NCBI GenBank assembly: GCA_012295275.1
Contig: CM022672.1
Location: forward strand, 21,180,628-21,242,627
Source of the DNA: Chrysomallon squamiferum
Taxonomy: Eukaryota > Mollusca > Gastropoda > Neomphalida > Peltospiridae
DNA: 62,000 nucleotides
Reading direction: 5' to 3'
Made by a program: the position numbers and the translations under genes
The notes under the pieces: generated by a model
The model's database searches: none
Told to the model about the DNA's origin: nothing
The model's input: the letters and a program-made list of their open reading frames with translations, nothing else
Shown here: in pieces, positions 61,270 through 62,000 of the stretch
Numbering within the stretch: the first letter of the stretch is position 1
Layout of the letters: each line of letters begins with the position of its first letter

Positions 61270-61960
61270 TTTCTATCAAACATAAGCATCAGCTACCACC
61301 GATCTCTGAAACGTGCTTCGTGTGTGTCAAAGCTGGAGCTGGACGGGATCAATGACGAATCAATGAGGAAGCCGAGCGAGGCGAGAGCGATGGCGACTAA
61401 CGTTAGAATTTCAAGCCGCCACGATCGACGACAAGGCAAAGCATAAAACATCCATTGTCAGCCGAAGCGAGTTCTCCGAGATAACCGAGCACATTTAAAG
61501 ACTTCACGACTCAATTCATCAATGAGCAAAAATTAATCATTCAACAAATCTAATTAACTTCCGCCTTTTTCAGACGCGGGCCCGACAGAACACGAGTCTC
61601 GTAACACTATATTATAAATAATTGCTGAATCGCTTGGCTAATTTTCTGTAATCTTTCAATTTCCTTTTATTTTACTATAATTCACCTCTCAGTTTGCGGT
61701 TATTAGTTCTGATCTGTTCTACGTCTAAACGATTATCTCAGTTTTTATATGGATCTCCGTTTTAAAGGATTTTTTTTATCCGATTTCTTTTTTTTTTTCT
61801 CTTCCTTTATCGCCTTTTAAGCGCATGTCTATTACGCTCCTTGTTTCGATTCCATTACCGTATTGTTCTGAAAACATGGACTTGTCAATAAAATAAATGA
61901 AATCGGCGTTAAAAGGTTTTGATTTCTTAGATGGTCATGTTTGTCCTGCGGCGACGTAAT
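61270..61960. promoter_or_regulatory. Candidate regulatory island at the right end of the window
   Basis: It is CpG-containing and non-repetitive with GAAGCCGAGCGAGGCGAGAG, ATCCATTGTCAG (SOX-like), AAAATTAATCATTC and AGACGCGGGCCCGACAG. No long frame is open. It resembles the 48.1 and 51.2 kb islands in texture. Confidence 0.35.
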
Positions 61961-62000
61961 TACTGGTTGTGTTTATAAGCCATCATAAAAGATTCATGTA

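Overview
This is an AT-rich, intron-rich eukaryotic (metazoan) window. Microsatellites are dense (AC, AG, AT, AAT, AAG, AAAT, ATAC/ATGT, TATC), introns are long and recognisable coding sequence covers only about 3 kb of 62 kb. The repeat style and the closest remembered protein families fit a mollusc, most likely a cephalopod such as an octopus. That assignment is inference; no database was searched.

Region 1 (4694-11859, + strand) holds the 3' part of a multi-exon gene for a protein with two cyclic-nucleotide-binding folds, resembling CNBD2. Seven exons with GT-AG borders join in perfect phase into 540 codons ending at TGA 11857-11859. The 5' exons were not found and presumably lie left of the window. 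The first fold has an intact phosphate-binding cassette; the second looks degenerate. One intron carries a large inverted repeat (7652-8195).

Region 2 (14100-14581) is a GC-richer island. Its last 80 bases are an open frame from an ATG to a strong splice donor, a candidate first exon for the next gene. About 15 kb of simple repeats and unrecognised DNA follow.

Region 3 (29893-31161, + strand) is an uninterrupted 422-codon ORF for an N-terminally coiled-coil, otherwise mostly disordered protein. It has weak resemblance to CCDC190 and a conserved-looking C-terminal block. Function is unknown.

Region 4 (31162-62000) has no recognised gene. It holds microsatellites, a foldback repeat (39866-40320), a candidate TA-flanked MITE (59844-60344), traces of hAT-like and tRNA-derived elements, and several islands (about 37560-37870, 48120-48900, 51170-52360, 53930-54350, 57175-57390, 61270-61960). 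These islands lack microsatellites, are richer in GC and CpG, and carry homeodomain-, SOX- and E-box-like motifs. They look like conserved non-coding regulatory elements of a developmental gene outside the window. This is the most interesting large-scale pattern, but it rests on texture and motifs and needs cross-species alignment. The two genes show no evident functional link.
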